64,000 nt of DNA from an uncultured Clostridia bacterium (GTDB lineage Bacteria; Bacillota; Clostridia; Christensenellales; UBA1242): assembly GCA_945919375.1 (NCBI GenBank), contig CAMEJD010000001.1, forward strand, positions 118,689 to 182,688. Reading direction: 5' to 3'. The notes under the pieces are model-generated. The model was not told where the DNA came from. It searched no databases and saw only the letters and a program-made list of their open reading frames with translations. Positions 51,230 to 61,407 of this stretch are shown one piece after another. Within the stretch, counting starts at the first letter, position 1, and each line of letters opens with the position of its first letter. Both the position numbers and the translations under genes were made by a program.

Positions 51230-52033
51230 CTATAAATTGTTTGATACAATAAATTTTTCCACCCAACTTCGTAACTTTTTATCATAAATAGCGAAATTAT
51301 CTTTCCACCATTGGCTGCACACATAATAAGTATTATCTAATTTCCATGTTGTGTAATATCTATTTCTACCAGAAGGTCGAATTTTGCCTTCATCTTGTTC
51401 AAGAAGTGGATATTCTAAATCGAATGTTGTTTTGCAGTAGTTTTTGTTTTGAAGTTGTTTTATTAAATCTTCACTAATCATCTTGTTGTCAAATAAAAGA
51501 TGAAGAAGTCTTTTTATATATTGCTGTATAGTTTCATCTTCGCATCTATATAAATCTTCCTTGTCATTAAACTCATATTTAATATTATTAGATATTTGAC
51601 TTTTTCGCCTTTGAAGTGGATGATTATTCGATTTGTTTGATACATAATTACTTGTATTTTTTTCATCAGGCAAAACTTTAATATCTTTTTCACAAATTAA
51701 ACCTAAATCATATTTTTTATGACAAGAAGGACATAGAAAAAAGAAATGCCTTGAAATTGGTAAATGCCTATCTATAAAAAGTTGTTCAAATTCATTTAAA
51801 TCAACACTATATGTATTATCACTTTTAAATTTTTCATCTAAAATGAGTTCTATTACTTTAATTCTTTCAAACCCTCTATGGTGTGCAGCTTGTAACTCTG
51901 CCGTATTGCCACAACACGCACATTTATTATTATATCTCTGTCTTTCAGATCTAGTAATTGCTAAAACTTTATTCCTACAATAACCACCAAAAAATTTTTT
52001 AAATTCTTCTTTATCTCCATTAAAAATTGCCAC
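51230..52033 (-). CDS. HNH-type endonuclease
   Basis: CACCGNTAELQAAHHRGFERIKV...FFLCPSCHKKYD. Confidence 0.75.
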   Translation of the reverse strand: MAIFNGDKEEFKKFFGGYCRNKVLAITRSERQRYNNKCACCGNTAELQAAHHRGFERIKVIELILDEKFKSDNTYSVDLNEFEQLFIDRHLPISRHFFFLCPSCHKKYDLGLICEKDIKVLPDEKNTSNYVSNKSNNHPLQRRKSQISNNIKYEFNDKEDLYRCEDETIQQYIKRLLHLLFDNKMISEDLIKQLQNKNYCKTTFDLEYPLLEQDEGKIRPSGRNRYYTTWKLDNTYYVCSQWWKDNFAIYDKKLRSWVEKFIVSNNL

Positions 52034-52102
52034 CCTATAAATCCTCCCGTTTACATCGTTTTAGAGTATAATAGCATATTTTTTAAAAAAAATCTACCAA
52101 GA

Positions 52103-52153
52103 GTACCCAAAGTCAAAAATTGCCTAAAATTGTACCCAAATAGTGCCCAAGTT
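52103..52153. repeat. putative integrase arm-type sites, right end
   Basis: GAGTACCCAAA, TTGTACCCAAA, TAGTGCCCAAG. Confidence 0.6.
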
Positions 52154-52272
52154 TTAGGTATGTGCAAGAAAAGATATAAAAATTGATATAGTTTTTGCTT
52201 TATTTGAAAGATATTTTAAGCGATATTGCGCAAATAGATATATAACATGAGAAAAAATTAAGATTTTGAGCG

Positions 52273-52317
52273 TTCCTAAACCGTAGGTCGGAAGTTCGAA
52301 TCTTCTCGGGAACACCA
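52273..52317 (+). pseudogene. 3' half of disrupted tRNA-Arg (attR side)
   Basis: TTCCTAA ACCGT AGGTC GGAAG TTCGAAT CTTCT CGGGAAC A CCA; pairs with the 5' half at 36065. Confidence 0.92.
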
Positions 52318-52385
52318 AATCAAATAAAAAATGGTGAACAGTGTTCGCCATTTTTTGTTTTATATACTTTTATTTTGAAGGTTTA

Positions 52386-52628
52386 TTAAATATCAAAATC
52401 TGCAAAACATTTTGTACTTATTGAGTTTTCACAAGAATTTAACACTTTCATTGCTTGTTGTTTCTTCTCGGTAGGCAATGTTGGAATGTAATGTTTTTTC
52501 AAGGTGCTAATGATATATTCATACTTTCTGTCAACATTTATCATACAATTTTTGTATTCATTTTGTTTGTAATTTTGTATTGCTTTTGGCAAATAACGTA
52601 CAGCAATTTCACTTAACTTGTTTGCCAC
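52386..52628 (-). CDS. hypothetical protein
   Basis: ORF upstream of uvrB terminus. Confidence 0.45.
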   Translation of the reverse strand: MANKLSEIAVRYLPKAIQNYKQNEYKNCMINVDRKYEYIISTLKKHYIPTLPTEKKQQAMKVLNSCENSISTKCFADFDI

Positions 52629-52645
52629 CCCAATATTTTTTTGAA

Positions 52646-54604
52646 TTATTTACCCAATTGTTTTTTTAATTTGCTTATTTCATCACGAAGAGTTATTGCA
52701 GTTTCAAAATCAAGTTGTTTTGTTGCAATATTCATAAGCCCCTTAAGTCTTTCAATCTCCTTTGTTGCATCTTGTTTGTTAAGTTTCTTTTGAGTTGTTT
52801 TTTTGGTTATTTCAAGTGTATTCTTTATTTCTTTTATAATTGTTTTTGGAGTTATATTGTGCGCAATATTAAAGTCGTTTTGAATTTTTCTTCTACGATT
52901 TGTTTCATCAATTGCTTTTTGCATACTTTCGGTGATTGTATCAGCATACATTATTACCCTACCCTCACTATTCCTTGATGCCCTGCCTATTGTTTGAATG
53001 AGTGCACTTTCACTACGCAAAAAGCCTTCTTTGTCGGCGTCAAGTATGCACACAAGCTCAACTTCGGGAAGGTCAAGCCCCTCACGAAGAAGGTTTATTC
53101 CAATCAAGACATCAAACTCTCCACGCCTTAAACCATTCAAAATATCTATTCTTTCCATTGTATCAATCTCGGAATGTAGGTATTTTACTCTTATTTGTCT
53201 TTCACTCAAAAACTGCGTCAAATCTTCCGCCATCTTTTTTGTTAAAGTCGTCACCAAAACCCGCCTATCTTTTTTGACCGTCTTTTTTATTTCATCAATA
53301 AGATTTTCGATTTGACCTTTTGTTTCCCTTACTTCAATAATCGGATCTAGTAGTCCTGTTGGACGAATAAGTTGTTCAACCACTTCATCGCAAACTTCTT
53401 TTTCATATTGCCCAGGTGTTGCAGAAACAAAAGTCACTTGATTTAGTCTTGTTTTAAACTCTTCAAATTTTAGTGGTCTGTTGTCATAGGCAGATGGCAA
53501 TCTAAAACCATACTCAACCAAACTTTGTTTTCTTGCCTTATCGCCATTATACATTGCCTTTATTTGTGGAATAGTCATATGGCTTTCGTCAATAAATGTG
53601 ATAAACCCATTTGGGAAATAGTCCATAAGTGTAAATGGCGGATCGCCAGCACTCCTTCCGTCAAAATATCTTGAATAGTTCTCTATTCCACTGCAATAGC
53701 CAATTTCTCGCATCATTTCTATGTCGTAACTAACTCTTTCTTTTATTCTTTGTGCTTCAATAAGTTTGTCGTTGTCAGTAAAATATTTAACCATTTCATC
53801 TCTGTCGTGAGCAATATTATCTAACGCTTGTTTTAACTTTTCACTGCCAACAGCATAGTGGGTTGCTGGAAAAATTACAGTGTGCGAAAGTTCACAAATG
53901 GTGTTGCCCGTCACAACATCAAATTCGGTTATTCTATCTATTTCATCTCCAAAAAACTCAACTCTTATTGCATGTTCGCTGTAACTTGCTGGAAATATGT
54001 CCAAAATATCACCCTTTGCCCTAAAGGTTGACCTATGAAAGTCCAAATCATTTCTTGTGTATTGAATTTCAATTAGTCGTTTTATTATTTCTTCTCTTGA
54101 AACTTTGTCGCCTTGCCTTAATGATATTTGCATACTCAAATATTCTTCTGGGCACCCCAAACCATAAATACACGAAACCGATGCAACAACAATTGTATCA
54201 CTTCTTTCCATAAGTGAAGCAGTTGCACTGTTTCGTAACTTGTCTATCTCATCATTAACCGACATATCTTTTTCAATGTATGTATCACTTGAAACAATGT
54301 ATGCTTCCGGTTGATAATAGTCATAGTAAGATACAAAATACTCAACTCTGTTGTTTGGAAAGAACTCACGAAACTCGTTACAAAGTTGTGCCGCAAGAGT
54401 TTTGTTGTGAGCAATAACCAAAGTCGGTTTGTTGAGTTTTGCAATAACATTTGCCATTGTAAAAGTTTTTCCACTACCGGTGACCCCAAGCAAGATTTGA
54501 GATTTTACCCCATTGGAAAAATTATCACACAACTTTTCAATTGCCTGTTCTTGGTCACCATTTGGTTTAAATTTTGACACTAACTCAAATTTACGTTGTT
54601 CCAC
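52646..54604 (-). CDS. uvrB: Excinuclease ABC subunit B
   Basis: [46 protein letters not shown]-terminal UVR domain. Confidence 0.98.
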   Translation of the reverse strand: MEQRKFELVSKFKPNGDQEQAIEKLCDNFSNGVKSQILLGVTGSGKTFTMANVIAKLNKPTLVIAHNKTLAAQLCNEFREFFPNNRVEYFVSYYDYYQPEAYIVSSDTYIEKDMSVNDEIDKLRNSATASLMERSDTIVVASVSCIYGLGCPEEYLSMQISLRQGDKVSREEIIKRLIEIQYTRNDLDFHRSTFRAKGDILDIFPASYSEHAIRVEFFGDEIDRITEFDVVTGNTICELSHTVIFPATHYAVGSEKLKQALDNIAHDRDEMVKYFTDNDKLIEAQRIKERVSYDIEMMREIGYCSGIENYSRYFDGRSAGDPPFTLMDYFPNGFITFIDESHMTIPQIKAMYNGDKARKQSLVEYGFRLPSAYDNRPLKFEEFKTRLNQVTFVSATPGQYEKEVCDEVVEQLIRPTGLLDPIIEVRETKGQIENLIDEIKKTVKKDRRVLVTTLTKKMAEDLTQFLSERQIRVKYLHSEIDTMERIDILNGLRRGEFDVLIGINLLREGLDLPEVELVCILDADKEGFLRSESALIQTIGRASRNSEGRVIMYADTITESMQKAIDETNRRRKIQNDFNIAHNITPKTIIKEIKNTLEITKKTTQKKLNKQDATKEIERLKGLMNIATKQLDFETAITLRDEISKLKKQLGK

Positions 54605-54607
54605 ATT

Positions 54608-54970
54608 CTACCCCTTAAAAATAATTTTTAACAAAAGCCCCAATACAAAACTCACAATTGAAAGAATTATTGTTCGAATAAACAAACCAACAAGTTCTTG
54701 CTTTTTCTTTTTTAAATCTTTTTTGTAGGTTAGTCCTTTGTTTTTTAAGTTTATACAATAATAATACCCTTTTTTGCTCGAAGTTCCAACAAAATCAAGG
54801 TAATTATCTCTGGAAAGTAAAATCATTATGTCATCAAGTTCTGCAATTGAAATTACATACTTTCTTGAAACATATTCCGCAATGCTTGATGAAGAAATAA
54901 GATATGTCTTTTTATCGGCACATTTATCTAACAAATATAACATAACTAATTTTTCTTTTTTGTCTAACAC
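54608..54970 (-). CDS. hypothetical protein with C-terminal TM
   Basis: ORF. Confidence 0.5.
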   Translation of the reverse strand: MLDKKEKLVMLYLLDKCADKKTYLISSSSIAEYVSRKYVISIAELDDIMILLSRDNYLDFVGTSSKKGYYYCINLKNKGLTYKKDLKKKKQELVGLFIRTIILSIVSFVLGLLLKIIFKG

Positions 54971-54982
54971 AATTATCCCAAA

Positions 54983-55372
54983 TTACAAAAATAAATTACA
55001 AATAATTGTTCCCAAAAATGCGCCCAAAAATGCAAAAATAAATATTAAAATTGATAAAATAATAATTTCTATTTTAATTTTTTTATTTTTTTGTATTTTA
55101 TCACTCGCATTATTTAATATTTGTTTGCCAAGTTCTGTAATGCACAAGCAAACATTGATATTATCAATATATTTTATTGAAATAAATTGTTTATTTTCCA
55201 AATTATTTAATATATTTTTTATATCTATATTTTTTGAATGATTTAACCTTGCCAATTCATCATAAATATCATCTATTTCAAAAATTTTGTAATCTGTTCC
55301 ACATTCTTTGTTTATATAATTTAAAATGTAATTTTCATAAACAGCTTTATTCATATATTTATTATTAAACAA
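54983..55372 (-). CDS. hypothetical protein with C-terminal TM
   Basis: ORF. Confidence 0.5.
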   Translation of the reverse strand: MFNNKYMNKAVYENYILNYINKECGTDYKIFEIDDIYDELARLNHSKNIDIKNILNNLENKQFISIKYIDNINVCLCITELGKQILNNASDKIQKNKKIKIEIIILSILIFIFAFLGAFLGTIICNLFL

Positions 55373-55415
55373 ATAAATTTAGATATACAAAAAAATGCCA
55401 CAAAAATGTAGCATT

Positions 55416-56516
55416 TTATTTCTCTTTTTTCTTCTTTCCCACAAAAAATATTACAGCAAAAGTAAGGCCTTCAAGAAGAACTATCACACACCACCAACCA
55501 ACTTTAACATTTACATTTGTTGTCTTTGTGGTTTTTACAAAAATACTTGCTTTTTCTTCCACCTTTTGTTTTGAATTAAGCCCAAATACAACGTTTCCCA
55601 TTTCGTCAGTACGATAAATGTTTTCTTCTCCAACAAAAGCCTTAACCCTTGCCACGATTTCTTCATTTGGTAAGTTATACATATTACCTTTTTCAACAGA
55701 AATAACTGCATAAAGCGGACTCACTTCTCTCAAAAAATCTATAGAAGAAGATGTTTGGCTTCCATGGTGTGCAACTTTTAGAATATCACTTTTCAGTTCT
55801 TCACCATAGATATTTATCAATTTTTCTTCTGTATTTGTTTCGGCATCGCCTGTAAGCAAAATTTTTCTTCCACAATATTCAATTTGCAAAACTGCGCTGT
55901 AATCATTTGAATTTTGGTAGTTTTCTTCAAGTGGCGAAAAGCATCTAACATTGTAATCAATTTCACTTTGGTTTAAAAAGTCATCGCTTGCATTATTAAA
56001 AAACATTTGACAACCTATCTCATTTTTAAGACTTTCGTCAATTAACTTTTTATAGCCTATGTCATCATTTATAGTTGCACCTTCCCAACTTGTTTCATTT
56101 GGAGTGCACACACTTGGTCTATAAAAATTTTTTACTTCATAATTTTCAAAAATATAACTGCCGTTTCCATAATGGTCCTCGTCTGCATGTGTTATAACAA
56201 AATAATCAACAATCTTTTCTTTGTCCTCAAAAAACTTATTTAAGTATATTTCAAGTTTATTTTGATTTGCACTTGACCCACAATCAACAATCATAATCTT
56301 ATCGTCAGGCAAATCAACCAAAATACAATCACCTTGTCCAATATCAACAAAATGCACAGTCAAGTCACAATCGGTTAAATTGACAACAGGATTTTTAAAA
56401 AACAAATTATTCAACCAATTTTCGCATAAATCATAAAAAAATAGTGTTGAGCAAATCAAAATACTGCAAGCCAAAAATATTAAAATTCTTAACTTATTTT
56501 GCTTTAGTTTATTCAT
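55416..56516 (-). CDS. ComEC-like metallo-beta-lactamase-fold hydrolase
   Basis: VHFVDIGQGDCILVDLP, VITHADEDHYGNG, ILLTGDAE, VAHHGSQTSS. Confidence 0.88.
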   Translation of the reverse strand: MNKLKQNKLRILIFLACSILICSTLFFYDLCENWLNNLFFKNPVVNLTDCDLTVHFVDIGQGDCILVDLPDDKIMIVDCGSSANQNKLEIYLNKFFEDKEKIVDYFVITHADEDHYGNGSYIFENYEVKNFYRPSVCTPNETSWEGATINDDIGYKKLIDESLKNEIGCQMFFNNASDDFLNQSEIDYNVRCFSPLEENYQNSNDYSAVLQIEYCGRKILLTGDAETNTEEKLINIYGEELKSDILKVAHHGSQTSSSIDFLREVSPLYAVISVEKGNMYNLPNEEIVARVKAFVGEENIYRTDEMGNVVFGLNSKQKVEEKASIFVKTTKTTNVNVKVGWWCVIVLLEGLTFAVIFFVGKKKKEK

Positions 56517-57372
56517 TTATTACCATTTCCTCATCCAAATATTGTTGTTTTACTTTTTTCTTTAATGGTTTTTTTGACATTAGTTGCAAAATTTGTGGCA
56601 TTTTGTCTATCGTTTCTTTATAGCCTTCTTCAATCATATTCATCATATCGTCATCTTTTGCCTTTGTTGAACTAAATTTCTTTGTTTCTGGTCCAACCAT
56701 AACATCTGCAGTCAAATAACCACGAAGAGAACTTGATTGCATCAAAATTCTTATTGTTGCCGGCAAAACATCAGTTAATTTAATGCTGTCAGTACCATAA
56801 GTCCTATACTTGTTAACATCAATGCCAATAACATAATCACAACCAAATTTTTTGGGCACATTTGTTGGTATGTTGTTTCTTAGTCCACCATCTGCCAAAT
56901 TATACTTACCATAAACAACCGGAACAAATACCCCCGGGACACAACAACTACCAGCAACTGCCTTTGCCAAGTTTCCGTTTCTAAAAACAATTTCCTTTGT
57001 AGATTTTAAATCAGTTGCAACGCATGAAAAAGGTATTTGCAAATCCTCTATGTTAATATCTCCCAAATTCATTTTTATCACATCTTGAATTCCGTCAGTT
57101 TTTGATGGCATAAAAGGGATTTTGCTTGTCCTAATTTCTGACAAATCAATATTTCTTGCAATGTTAAACATTTCCCTATATGTTAAACCACTTGCATAAA
57201 AGGCCCCAACAATACTCCCTACACTTGTGCCGGAAATCATAGAAAAATCACTTGCCTTTATGTTGTATTCTTCAAGGGCCTTAATTACACCCAAGTGAGT
57301 GTACCCTCTTGCACCACCTCCACCAAATGCAATACCTATTTTTGTTTTTTTGTGTCTTTTAAAAATATACAT
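56509..57372 (-). CDS. patatin-like phospholipase (RssA-like)
   Basis: GIAFGGGGARGYTHLGVIKAL, ISGTSVGSIVGA. Confidence 0.9.
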   Translation of the reverse strand: MYIFKRHKKTKIGIAFGGGGARGYTHLGVIKALEEYNIKASDFSMISGTSVGSIVGAFYASGLTYREMFNIARNIDLSEIRTSKIPFMPSKTDGIQDVIKMNLGDINIEDLQIPFSCVATDLKSTKEIVFRNGNLAKAVAGSCCVPGVFVPVVYGKYNLADGGLRNNIPTNVPKKFGCDYVIGIDVNKYRTYGTDSIKLTDVLPATIRILMQSSSLRGYLTADVMVGPETKKFSSTKAKDDDMMNMIEEGYKETIDKMPQILQLMSKKPLKKKVKQQYLDEEMVINE

Positions 57373-57614
57373 ATATTCGCCTTTGCCTACAATATTTTAT
57401 GTGATGCACACTTATTTATTACATATTAGGTTTTATAAATAGTTAACATCACAATTTAAAATAATTCTCGTTTTTGCTTAAAAATTACAATGCAATTTTA
57501 AACAATACTTACAATAATATTGTAACACACAAAATTCAAAATACAAATATTTTTACAATAATTTTTAAACACAAAAAAACAACCACATTTGTGGTTGTTT
57601 TTTTATCATTTATG

Positions 57615-58898
57615 TTAGTCTTTATTTGAATCCGAATCGCTATCTTTTGCTTTAAGTTCTTCAATCTTTGCTTGACATTCTGCAATGTCTGATTTAATTG
57701 CATTTGAGTTTTCTGTTAAGATATTGTAAGAATTTTCAAGTATTGGGTATCTTTCTTGGTTTTCTTTCAAAACTTCCTCGCAGTGTTCAACACTAACTTT
57801 AAGTCCATCAAGTAAGTCAAGATCTTCAGCAAGTTTCTTTGCTTTTTCTTCATCAATGTCGCCAATGTTGTTTACTCCATAAAGTACAACTTTTTGTTTT
57901 GCAACAAGAGCTTCTCTTCTTCTTAATTTTTTCTTATCTTTTTCCAAACTCTTTTTAACTCTTGCAAGTGGAAGATATTCTTTCTTTACATCTTTAAGTT
58001 GTTTTTCATTAAGTTTTAATCTTTGAGTTAAAGTTTCAAGTCTTTGTTCATATTCTTCCAATGTTAAGTTTGCATCACTTGGTTCAGCTACTGGAGTGTT
58101 TGCAACTTCTTCTGCTTGTTTTTTAAGTTGTTCAACTTCTGCATCTTTGTTAATAAGTTCATTTTGCTTGCTATCAAGTTCTGCTTGTTTGCTTGCTAAC
58201 ATTTCTTCAAGTTCTTTGATTCTTGCTTCATGTTCGCTTATTTTGTCTTCTGCAGGTTCTTCTTCAACCTTTTCTTCTTCAGCAGGTTCTTCAACATCTT
58301 CAGTTGATTCTTCTACTGCAGGTTCTTCAACAACAGGTTCTTCAACCTTTTCTTCTTCTTTTGGTTGTTCTTCTGTGTTTTCTGGTTCTTTTACTTCTTC
58401 TTCATCATCATCAAAGAAAATGTCATCAAGATTGATATCGTCTTCGTCATCTTCTTGTGTTTCTTCTGCTGGTTCTTCAACCTTTTCTTCTTCTTTTTGT
58501 TGTTGTTTTTCTTCTTCAGCCTTTTTCTTGTCTTCTTCAAACTTTAATTTTTCTTGACGAAGTGCTTCTTGTTCTTCTTTTAATTTTGCATAAGCATCAT
58601 CAAGTTCTTGAGATCTACCATTAAGTCTTTCTTCTTCTTCTTTTGCTTTTTGTGCATCAACTTCTTCGTAACCGACTTGTTTTACTGGTTCTTGCATAAC
58701 AACTGGTTGTTGTTGATATGTGATTTGTTGTGGTTGATCATAATATGTAGGTTGTTGTGGAACATTGTTATTTTGATTGTTGTTCTTTGAACTTGAATCA
58801 AGAGCACTTAAAAGTAAGTTACCCAAAAATACTACAACAAAACCTCCAACTACGATGATACCAATGACTGCTAATACATTCAATAATACATCTAACAT
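57615..58898 (-). CDS. membrane-anchored acidic repeat/coiled-coil protein
   Basis: N-terminal TM, Gln-rich, then (VEEPAEE)n and long coiled coil. Confidence 0.75.
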   Translation of the reverse strand: MLDVLLNVLAVIGIIVVGGFVVVFLGNLLLSALDSSSKNNNQNNNVPQQPTYYDQPQQITYQQQPVVMQEPVKQVGYEEVDAQKAKEEEERLNGRSQELDDAYAKLKEEQEALRQEKLKFEEDKKKAEEEKQQQKEEEKVEEPAEETQEDDEDDINLDDIFFDDDEEEVKEPENTEEQPKEEEKVEEPVVEEPAVEESTEDVEEPAEEEKVEEEPAEDKISEHEARIKELEEMLASKQAELDSKQNELINKDAEVEQLKKQAEEVANTPVAEPSDANLTLEEYEQRLETLTQRLKLNEKQLKDVKKEYLPLARVKKSLEKDKKKLRRREALVAKQKVVLYGVNNIGDIDEEKAKKLAEDLDLLDGLKVSVEHCEEVLKENQERYPILENSYNILTENSNAIKSDIAECQAKIEELKAKDSDSDSNKD

Positions 58899-59436
58899 TT
58901 TGATTCCTTCCTTTTTTTTGCTGTGCTACTGCACTTTTTTTTGACAACGATATTATAACATAAAATAATTTATAGTCAATACCAAATTTTGTTATTTTGG
59001 ATAAATTTTAACAAAATACTCTATTTTTTTAAATAAAATACCTGTTTTTTACTTAATTTTTGCAATTTTTGTATTGTTATTTTTTTTAAAAACTATCTCA
59101 CATATCTGCATTATATGTGATATATGTATCCTATATATTATACGTGCAATATTTAAAAGTATTATTAAACTTTTTTAATGTTAAGTTTGTTGAGATTTCC
59201 CCAAAGTTGGTCGCTTTGGTCGGCAGTAAAAAGAATATAGAATATTTTTTAATTGTCATTTTGAGTATGTCATCTTTGGACCAGCAAACGATAAATCTCA
59301 ACCGCTTATCTTAATCGCCATTTCGATCCATACCCACTTTGACGGGCAAAGGGGAAATCTCATCTTTATTCTTTAATATAATTGAATATTTATTCAACCA
59401 TTTTGCAGATAAAAAAAGCATACAAATGGTATGCTT

Positions 59437-60687
59437 TTATTTTTTTACTATTTTTGCAAGTGCACCATCGTTGTATGACTCTTCTATTTTCACTTCAACA
59501 AATGAATCAATTTTTACATCATCTTTTATATAACACTTTATATAATTTTCTGTATGCCCAACAAAATAGTCGCCAACTTTTTCCTCAACAAGAACAGTTA
59601 AGATTTGTTTTTTGCTTTTTTTAATATATGCTTTGTTTAACTTTTCATTTAGTTTTTCAAGTTTTTTCACTCTTATCTTTTTTATATTACCATCAACTTG
59701 TGGCATTTTTTCTGCAACTGTTCCACTACGAAGTGAATAAGGGAAGATATGTATGTTCGCAAACTTAACTTTTTTTGCAAAATTATAAGTCTTTTTAAAC
59801 TCTTTGTCAGTTTCTCCCGGGAACCCTACAATTATATCAGTTGATATGTTTGGATTTTCAAAATTTTTACGAATAAGTTTTACGGTTTTTAGATAGTCTT
59901 TTGTCAAATACTTTCTATTCATTCGCTTTAGAACAGTATCGCAACCACTTTGAAGTGATAAATGAAAATGTGGACACATATTTATTTTTTTGCAAGCGTC
60001 CATAAGTTTTTGGTCTGCAATTCCTTGTTCAAGCGAACTTAATCTAAATCTTATATCTTGATATGGTTCTAGTTTTTCAAGTAAGAATGGTAATGCCTTT
60101 TCGCCATCAATTTTATAGTCCGAAACATCAATACCTGTTATTATAATTTCTTTTACCTGCTTTGAAAGTTTGTCAACTTCATTTAGTATGCTAACAATAT
60201 TTCTTGACCTACTTCTGCCACGAAGATATGGAATTATACAATAAGAGCAAAAGTTATTACAACCATCTTGAATTTTGATATATGCTCTTGTTTTTGTTGG
60301 CATTGCAACATATGTATCATCATATTCCAATGGATTTTTGTCAATTTTTACACCATTCTCATTTAGTGAATTTACCATTTCTTGTTTGTTTGCAACACCT
60401 TTAACAAAGGTCACACCATCTATATTTTCAAATTGATTTGCATTTTTTTCACTTGCACAACCGCAAATCATAATTCTTGCATTTGGATTTAGTGCCTTAC
60501 ACTTTGCAATTGTTTGTCTTGATTTTTTTTCTGCCTCGTTTGTTACGGCACATGTATTGATAATATACACATCGGCAACTTCCAAATGCGAAAAAACTGT
60601 ATGTCCCATTCTTTCCAACATACTCATCATACTTTCGCTTTCATATTGATTAACCTTGCACCCCAGTGTGTATACTACAATTTTCAT
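59437..60687 (-). CDS. mtaB: tRNA t6A37 C2-methylthiotransferase
   Basis: YTLGCKVNQYESE, CNNFCSYCIIPYLRGRSRSR radical SAM CxxxCxxC. Confidence 0.93.
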   Translation of the reverse strand: MKIVVYTLGCKVNQYESESMMSMLERMGHTVFSHLEVADVYIINTCAVTNEAEKKSRQTIAKCKALNPNARIMICGCASEKNANQFENIDGVTFVKGVANKQEMVNSLNENGVKIDKNPLEYDDTYVAMPTKTRAYIKIQDGCNNFCSYCIIPYLRGRSRSRNIVSILNEVDKLSKQVKEIIITGIDVSDYKIDGEKALPFLLEKLEPYQDIRFRLSSLEQGIADQKLMDACKKINMCPHFHLSLQSGCDTVLKRMNRKYLTKDYLKTVKLIRKNFENPNISTDIIVGFPGETDKEFKKTYNFAKKVKFANIHIFPYSLRSGTVAEKMPQVDGNIKKIRVKKLEKLNEKLNKAYIKKSKKQILTVLVEEKVGDYFVGHTENYIKCYIKDDVKIDSFVEVKIEESYNDGALAKIVKK

Positions 60688-60697
60688 TTGTTCTCCA

Positions 60698-61396
60698 TTA
60701 GTTGTTTAATATATAACTCACAAGACCACAAGAGATAACACTTGCAGTTTCACACCTAAGTATTCTACTGCCAAGTCCAAACTCTGTTACTTGTTTATAT
60801 TTTAGTTGTTTAATTTCTTCAGGTGAAAAACCACCTTCACTACCAACTATTATAGCAATATTCTTTGCATTAGAAAAGTCTATTTTTGTGATTTTTTTGT
60901 TTGTTTCATTTGCAAATAGCACCAAATCATAATCATTTAACCTTTTAAGCATTGTATTGAACTTTATTGCATTTTCAATTTGTAATGGCAGACTCCTTCC
61001 ACATTGTTTGCACGCTTCAAAAGTTATTTTGTTTAGCCTATCAATTTTGTTTGCATTTGGCTTTGCAATTGTAAAATCGCTTTCAAAAGGAACAAGCGAA
61101 CTTGCACCAAGTTCTGTCAGTTTTTGAGTAATAAATTCCAATTTGTCTTGTTTTGGCAAACCTTGAAATATTGTAATATTGTACTTTGGATTACCTTCAC
61201 ATTCTTTTTGTTCAATAATTTCACAAATAGCAACTTTTTTTGATATGCTTTCTATTTTGCACAAATACTCAAACTCATCACTTGCATAGCATAAAATTTG
61301 CTCACCTATTTCACAACGCAAAACGGCGAGGTGCATTAAGTCCTCGCCGTCAATATATATTTCATTGTTTTCTATTTTTCCAAAAAATTTTTTCAA
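60698..61396 (-). CDS. rsmE: 16S rRNA m3U1498 methyltransferase
   Basis: IIVGSEGGFSPEEI, LGSRILRCETASV. Confidence 0.93.
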   Translation of the reverse strand: MKKFFGKIENNEIYIDGEDLMHLAVLRCEIGEQILCYASDEFEYLCKIESISKKVAICEIIEQKECEGNPKYNITIFQGLPKQDKLEFITQKLTELGASSLVPFESDFTIAKPNANKIDRLNKITFEACKQCGRSLPLQIENAIKFNTMLKRLNDYDLVLFANETNKKITKIDFSNAKNIAIIVGSEGGFSPEEIKQLKYKQVTEFGLGSRILRCETASVISCGLVSYILNN

Positions 61397-61407
61397 GAGT
61401 TTTCCCT

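Larger units (their letters stand above)
36104..52272. mobile_element. ~16.2 kb integrated element in tRNA-Arg anticodon loop
   Basis: Bounded by two complementary tRNA halves; encodes integrase; GTACCCAAA arm-like repeats near both ends; accessory gene content. No relaxase, T4SS or virion genes seen. Confidence 0.88.

Noticed and set aside
36104-52272. Prophage or full ICE interpretation
   Set aside because: No capsid, terminase, tail, relaxase, VirB4/TraG-like genes recognised; better described as an integrative genomic island or satellite-like element.
52154-52351. ORF MANTVHHFLFDLVFPRRFELPTYGLGTLKI
   Set aside because: Translation through the tRNA-Arg 3' half; typical tRNA artefact.
58096-58557. 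Ser-rich ORF on the + strand
   Set aside because: Antisense of the acidic GAA/GAG-rich repeat of 57615..58898; composition artefact.
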